Below, piece by piece: positions 6,346 through 11,666 of a stretch of DNA of 11,666 nucleotides (position 1 is its first letter; the number at the start of each line of letters is the position of its first letter). The notes under the pieces are model-generated. The model was not told the DNA's origin and did not search any database. It saw nothing but the letters and a program-made list of their open reading frames with translations. The stretch spans positions 1 through 11,666 of the forward strand of contig JAGYLB010000065.1 in NCBI GenBank assembly GCA_018401055.1. Direction: 5' to 3'. The position numbers and the translations under genes were made by a program. The stretch is from Roseicyclus sp. (GTDB lineage: Bacteria; Pseudomonadota; Alphaproteobacteria; Rhodobacterales; Rhodobacteraceae).

Positions 6346-7498
6346 GGATTGGGAGGCCGGTGGGTTTGGTCTTTATGTCCACTGGCCCTTCTGTCAGGCG
6401 AAATGCCCCTATTGCGACTTCAACAGCCATGTCGCGGCCGAAATTGACCAATCCCGGTGGCTTACCTGCTATCTATCTGAAATAAAAAGGGTTTCTTCTG
6501 AAGTCCCTGGTCGGCGTCTCACCAGCATCTATTTCGGCGGCGGCACGCCATCGCTGATGGCGCCGGAAACGGTGGATGCGATCCTGACGGCTGTGCGCGC
6601 GGCTTGGCCCGTGGCCAATGACCTCGAGATCACGCTGGAGGCCAATCCAACCTCGGTCGAGGCAGCCCGGTTCCGGGCCTTCCGCGAGGCCGGTGTAAAC
6701 CGGGTCTCGATGGGGTTGCAGGCGCTCAACGATATTGATCTCAAGCGTCTGGGCAGGCTCCATTCCGCCGCAGAGGGTCGTCGCGCCTATGATCTTGCGC
6801 GCAGCATCTTCCCTCGGGTCAGCTTCGATCTAATCTACGCCCGCCAGTTCCAGACCGTGCCAGAATGGCGAGCAGAATTGACCGAAGCGCTGGCGCTTGC
6901 CGCCGACCACCTGTCGCTCTACCAACTCACCATCGAACCCGGCACGGCCTTTGGCGACCGGCACGCCATCGGACGGCTTGGCGGTCTGGTCGACGATGAC
7001 AACGCGGCCGAGATGTATGACCTGACGCAAGACATGTGCGAGGCAGCAGGTCTGCCCGCCTATGAAGTGTCGAACCACGCCGCCGACATGGCGCAATCGC
7101 GTCACAACCTGATTTACTGGCGCGGCGGCGACTATGCCGGGATCGGGCCCGGTGCGCATGGCCGCATCACATTGTCAGGCCAGCGCCATGCCACGGAAAC
7201 GGAACTGGCGCCGCTTGGCTGGCTGAAGCGGGTCGAACAAACCGGCAGCGGGGAAACCGTTCGGGATGCGGTCAGCCCTCGGGAACAGGCGGAAGAATAT
7301 GCGATGATGTCGCTGCGCCTGTCCGAAGGGCTTAACCGGGCGCGGTTTCGCCGCCTGAACGGCGCGGATTTCGACCCTAAGGTGCTCGATAGGCTCGAGT
7401 CTCTCGGCATGATCGAGCAGTCAGCGAACTGCGTTCGCACCACACACGACGGGCGTCGGGTCCTGAACGCTGTCTTGCGGGATTTGTTGGCCGATTAA
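6338..7498 (+). CDS. hemW: Radical SAM heme chaperone HemW (formerly HemN-like coproporphyrinogen oxidase)
   Basis: HemW is a radical SAM protein that binds heme and is thought to deliver it to membrane respiratory enzymes; related proteins were long misnamed oxygen-independent coproporphyrinogen III oxidase. With a GTG start the protein has 386 residues, normal for HemW. The iron-sulfur motif is CxxxCxxC at C19, C23 and C26 in CQAKCPYCDFNS. The CDF after the third cysteine is typical of HemW, whereas true HemN has a fourth nearby cysteine. The SAM-binding GGGTPS is at 67-72, and the C-terminal HemN domain follows. GTG is preferred because no ATG lies between it and the iron-sulfur motif, and a longer ATG-started frame (from 6260) would run deep inside rdgB. 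The gene overlaps rdgB by eight bases and ends tail to tail with parB at TTAA. Codons 42-56 include a cluster of codons rare in this GC-rich window. Confidence 0.95.
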   Translation: MAEDWEAGGFGLYVHWPFCQAKCPYCDFNSHVAAEIDQSRWLTCYLSEIKRVSSEVPGRRLTSIYFGGGTPSLMAPETVDAILTAVRAAWPVANDLEITLEANPTSVEAARFRAFREAGVNRVSMGLQALNDIDLKRLGRLHSAAEGRRAYDLARSIFPRVSFDLIYARQFQTVPEWRAELTEALALAADHLSLYQLTIEPGTAFGDRHAIGRLGGLVDDDNAAEMYDLTQDMCEAAGLPAYEVSNHAADMAQSRHNLIYWRGGDYAGIGPGAHGRITLSGQRHATETELAPLGWLKRVEQTGSGETVRDAVSPREQAEEYAMMSLRLSEGLNRARFRRLNGADFDPKVLDRLESLGMIEQSANCVRTTHDGRRVLNAVLRDLLAD

Positions 7499-8415
7499 TC
7501 TGAAACTCTGCCCAAAACACGGATAAGGTCATCCAGCGCCGCCAGATCCTTGTAACGGATCGAAACGCGACCTTCCCCGGTGGACGGGTCGTGGTCGATA
7601 CTGACAGGCATACCAAGATTTGCGCTCAGATCCCCCTCAAGCGCCAAGGTATCGGCATCCTTGGCCGCAGCAGCGCGCTTTGAGCCGCCAGTCTTGCCGG
7701 ATTTGCCCACATCCGAAGTCAGTTTGGCGTGCTTTTCCACATCACGGACCGACCAGCCATTCGCCACTGCCTTGCGCGCCAACTCGACCGGGTTTTCAGC
7801 CGTCAACAGGGCCCGCGCGTGGCCCGCGCTCAACCGGCCATCTCGCAGCATGTCCTGAATCTCGTCGGGCAAGGCCAGAAGGCGCATCAGGTTGGCGATA
7901 TGGCTGCGGCTTTTACCCATGGCGCGCGCCAGATGCTCCTGCGTGTGCCCGAAACGGTCAATCAGTTGTCTATACCCAAGTGCCTCTTCCAATGCGTTCA
8001 GATCGGCGCGCTGAATGTTCTCGATGATGGCAACCTCGAGCACCTCGGTATCGTCGAAATCACGCACGATAACAGGCAAATCATGCAGCTGCGCCAATTG
8101 CGCGGCACGCCAACGGCGCTCGCCCGCGACGATCTGAAAACGGTCCGGATTGGTCGGGTCAGGCCGAACGATCAGAGGTTGAATGACGCCTTTTTCCCGG
8201 ATCGAAGCAGCCAGTTCCTGAAGCGCCCCCTCGGCGAAGCTCCGGCGCGGCTGGTCCGGATTCGGCCGGACCTGATCGATTGGCACGCGCCGCGTCTCAC
8301 GACCGGCGCGGCCAGTCGTTACCGTCTCAGCCCCGGCGCTCGATGGCGCTTCGATATCGGCCATCAATGCGGACAATCCGCGCCCCAATCCGCTGCGTTC
8401 GCGTCGATTGACCAT
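7495..8415 (-). CDS. parB: Chromosome-partitioning protein ParB (CTP-dependent clamp, parS-binding)
   Basis: ParB loads at parS, binds CTP, closes as a sliding clamp, spreads on DNA and stimulates ParA to drive origin segregation. The 306-residue protein has all parts. The N-terminal GLGRGLSAL (9-17) is the usual ParA-interacting peptide. The ParB/Srx domain (about 43-140) contains RPNPDQPRR, the CTP-binding arginine motif GERRWRA (98-104) and ENIQRADLNALEEA (132-145). A helix-turn-helix that reads parS spans about 157-180. A low-complexity linker rich in Gly, Lys, Ser and Ala (about 234-252) leads to a C-terminal dimerisation domain. An AAGGA site nine bases before the ATG supports the start, and the ATG overlaps the parA stop by one base. 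A perfect parS lies 1.4 kb away in rsmG. It is the last gene of its operon, convergent with hemW. Confidence 0.98.
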   Translation of the reverse strand: MVNRRERSGLGRGLSALMADIEAPSSAGAETVTTGRAGRETRRVPIDQVRPNPDQPRRSFAEGALQELAASIREKGVIQPLIVRPDPTNPDRFQIVAGERRWRAAQLAQLHDLPVIVRDFDDTEVLEVAIIENIQRADLNALEEALGYRQLIDRFGHTQEHLARAMGKSRSHIANLMRLLALPDEIQDMLRDGRLSAGHARALLTAENPVELARKAVANGWSVRDVEKHAKLTSDVGKSGKTGGSKRAAAAKDADTLALEGDLSANLGMPVSIDHDPSTGEGRVSIRYKDLAALDDLIRVLGRVSD

Positions 8416-9215
8416 CAGGCTGGTTCCTTGCGTTTGGCGTGGCGGGCCAGGATTTCCTCGGCGAGGTCCATATAGGCCAGACTGCCCTTGGACAGCGGAT
8501 CGTAAATCAACGCTGGCAGAGCGTATGACGGCGCCTCGCTCAAGCGGACATTGCGTGGGATTCGGGTGCGCAACACCAGATCGCCCAACGTGGCACGGGC
8601 ATCGGCCTCAACCTGCTGGCTCAAATTGTTGCGTTGGTCATACATGGTCAACACAACCCCTTCGATGCGCAGCCCAGGATTGGCGGTCTCGCGCACGTCA
8701 CGGACGGTCAGCATCAGTTGCGACAGCCCTTCGAGCGCAAAGAATTCCGCCTGCAAAGGAACCAAAACCGCGTGACAAGCTACAAGTGCGTTCACCGTCA
8801 AAAGGCTCAAGGATGGCGGGCAATCGATCAAGATATAGTCATATCCCCCAGCCGTATCTGACGACAGCGCATCCTTGAGCAAGAAAACACGGTTCTCCTG
8901 CATACCCAAGGCGACATCCGTAGAACTGAGGTCCGTCGTCGCTGGCGCGATGTCCAGTCGTTCGACCCCGGTTTTTCGCACCACGCGCGCAAGCGGTGCA
9001 TCCTCATGCAGCAAATCATAGGTCGTTTGATCACGGTCCCGCGCGGCGACGCCAAGCCCGGTGGAGGCATTGCCCTGCGGGTCAAGGTCCACGATCAGCA
9101 CATTTTCCCCGAGCTCCGCAAGCGCGGCGCCCAGATTGATGGCCGTCGTGGTCTTGCCCACACCACCCTTCTGGTTGGTGACAGCAATTATTCGCGGAGT
9201 CTTGAGGTCAGACAT
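8415..9215 (-). CDS. parA: Chromosome-partitioning ATPase ParA
   Basis: ParA is a deviant Walker-A ATPase that binds DNA non-specifically when ATP-bound and pulls ParB-parS complexes apart; the chromosomal form is also called Soj. The 266-residue protein has KGGVGKTT (16-23) with the signature lysine at position 16, the Walker A' region IVDLDPQGNASTGLG (41-55), and DCPPSLSLLTVNAL further on, with the alpha/beta fold expected throughout. It lacks the N-terminal DNA-binding extension of plasmid type Ia ParA, which fits a chromosomal copy. The start overlaps the rsmG stop by eight bases (ATGTCTGA) and has no good ribosome binding site, so translation is probably coupled to rsmG. Its stop overlaps the parB start by one base. 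Together with parB and the parS in rsmG it forms a complete segregation module. Confidence 0.98.
   Translation of the reverse strand: MSDLKTPRIIAVTNQKGGVGKTTTAINLGAALAELGENVLIVDLDPQGNASTGLGVAARDRDQTTYDLLHEDAPLARVVRKTGVERLDIAPATTDLSSTDVALGMQENRVFLLKDALSSDTAGGYDYILIDCPPSLSLLTVNALVACHAVLVPLQAEFFALEGLSQLMLTVRDVRETANPGLRIEGVVLTMYDQRNNLSQQVEADARATLGDLVLRTRIPRNVRLSEAPSYALPALIYDPLSKGSLAYMDLAEEILARHAKRKEPA
8425..8429 (-). promoter_or_regulatory. Ribosome binding site of parB
   Basis: AAGGA on the minus strand lies nine bases before the parB ATG, inside the end of parA. It gives parB its own initiation signal in addition to coupling at the one-base overlap. Confidence 0.5.
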
Positions 9216-9830
9216 GGGTCAGGTTCTCGATCCGGAGAAGAACGGCCTCGGCGTCGGTGACGCTGGGGATCACGGTAACATGCATCTGCCAGCCTTGCCG
9301 CGCCGTTTCAAGCTCCTCGGCATGCCGGGCACCTTTTTGGAACAAGGCGACACCAGCGTCGGACAGATGCCGGTGTGCATAACCACATAAACTTGCCAAG
9401 GGCGCTAGCGCGCGGGCCGAAACCACATCGGCGGATTGCGGTGGCATTTCTTCGATCCTACGGCTGAAGACGCCGACAGACAGGTCCATCTGTCGCGCGG
9501 TTTCCCTGAGAAACGCGGCCTTCCGGAGATCGGCCTCGACAAGATCAAACTTCAAACCCGGATGGGTTTCTGACGCGATGGCTGCGCAGACAAGGCCGGG
9601 GAAACCGCCACCGCTTCCCAGATCAAGCCACGTCCTGGCCTGCCGCGGAGCATGGTCGATGACCTGCGCCGAATCCACCATATGCCGGACCCAAAGCTGC
9701 GGAAGTGTGGCCGGCGACACGAGGTTGATCGTCTTTTGCCATTTCGCCAGGAGGCCGGCATAACGCTCCAACCGCGCGAATGTTTCACGTGAAACACGGG
9801 CCGACAGGTAGGCTTTCGCCTCGTCCTCGA

Positions 9831-9834
<4 letters not shown>
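9208..9834 (-). CDS. rsmG: 16S rRNA (guanine-N7) methyltransferase RsmG (GidB)
   Basis: RsmG methylates N7 of G527 in 16S rRNA (E. coli numbering) using S-adenosylmethionine; its loss gives low-level streptomycin resistance in studied bacteria. The 208-residue protein has the helical N-terminus ending in [10 protein letters not shown] (31-40), the [10 protein letters not shown] segment (48-57), the SAM-binding glycine motif [12 protein letters not shown] (70-81), and VSARALAPL later, all typical of the family. Codons 14-18 (V-S-R-E-T), plus the last base of codon 13, form a perfect parS palindrome, so this stretch is under both protein and DNA-site constraint. The ATG overlaps the mnmG stop as ATGA (four-base gene overlap), and the gene's end overlaps parA by eight bases. 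It has no clear ribosome binding site of its own, so coupling to mnmG is likely. Confidence 0.98.
9781..9796. other. parS: parS centromere site (perfect 16-bp palindrome) inside rsmG
   Basis: TGTTTCACGTGAAACA is its own reverse complement and agrees with the bacterial parS consensus as I know it. It lies near the 5' end of rsmG, about 570 bases upstream of the parA start. ParB encoded in the same operon should bind it and load as a clamp. I found no second full copy in the window; the only other CACGTG noticed (about 4432-4437) lacks the flanking arms. Confidence 0.95.

Positions 9835-11666
<1,832 letters not shown>

Noticed and set aside
7729..8475. Plus-strand open frame of 248 codons opposite parB
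   Set aside because: Shadow of parB, whose domains are all present; no recognisable product.

Overview
This window looks like an ordinary, densely packed piece of chromosome from an alphaproteobacterium, most probably a Rhodobacterales (Roseobacter-group) species. The base composition is GC-rich throughout. Every protein-coding gene belongs to a conserved housekeeping family, and the proteins resemble alphaproteobacterial forms. The order mnmG-rsmG-parA-parB beside hemW-rdgB-rph, hrcA-grpE and mutS fits that group. The assignment rests on recall of families and gene order, not on a search, so the genus is not named.

Layout. At the left edge lies the N-terminal part of a malic enzyme gene (minus strand, cut by the window edge). 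It is divergent from mutS (plus strand). mutS runs tail to tail into grpE, and grpE is the downstream partner of hrcA (both minus strand). hrcA is divergent from a tight plus-strand cluster of rph, rdgB and hemW (RNase PH, dITP/XTP pyrophosphatase, radical-SAM heme chaperone). hemW runs tail to tail into parB, the last gene of a minus-strand operon that reads mnmG > rsmG > parA > parB from the right edge leftwards. mnmG lacks its first few codons at the right edge. No stretch of 300 bases lacks a gene; the longest gap is the roughly 130-base maeB/mutS spacer.

How the genes work together. mutS (mismatch repair) and rdgB (removal of deaminated nucleotides) protect genome quality. hrcA and grpE belong to the heat-shock and DnaK system. 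rph, mnmG and rsmG mature or modify tRNA and 16S rRNA. parA, parB and a perfect 16-bp parS palindrome, embedded in the coding sequence of rsmG, form a complete chromosome-segregation system, which places the window near the replication origin. The compactness is striking: same-strand neighbours overlap by 1, 4 or 8 bases, and both convergent pairs share a four-base palindrome as their two stop codons (CTAG and TTAA).

I found no mobile element, CRISPR array, RNA gene, prophage or evidently new system. The most interesting signals are the parS site inside rsmG, a nearby DnaA-box-like 9-mer, the interlocked stop codons and a patch of rare codons in hemW.
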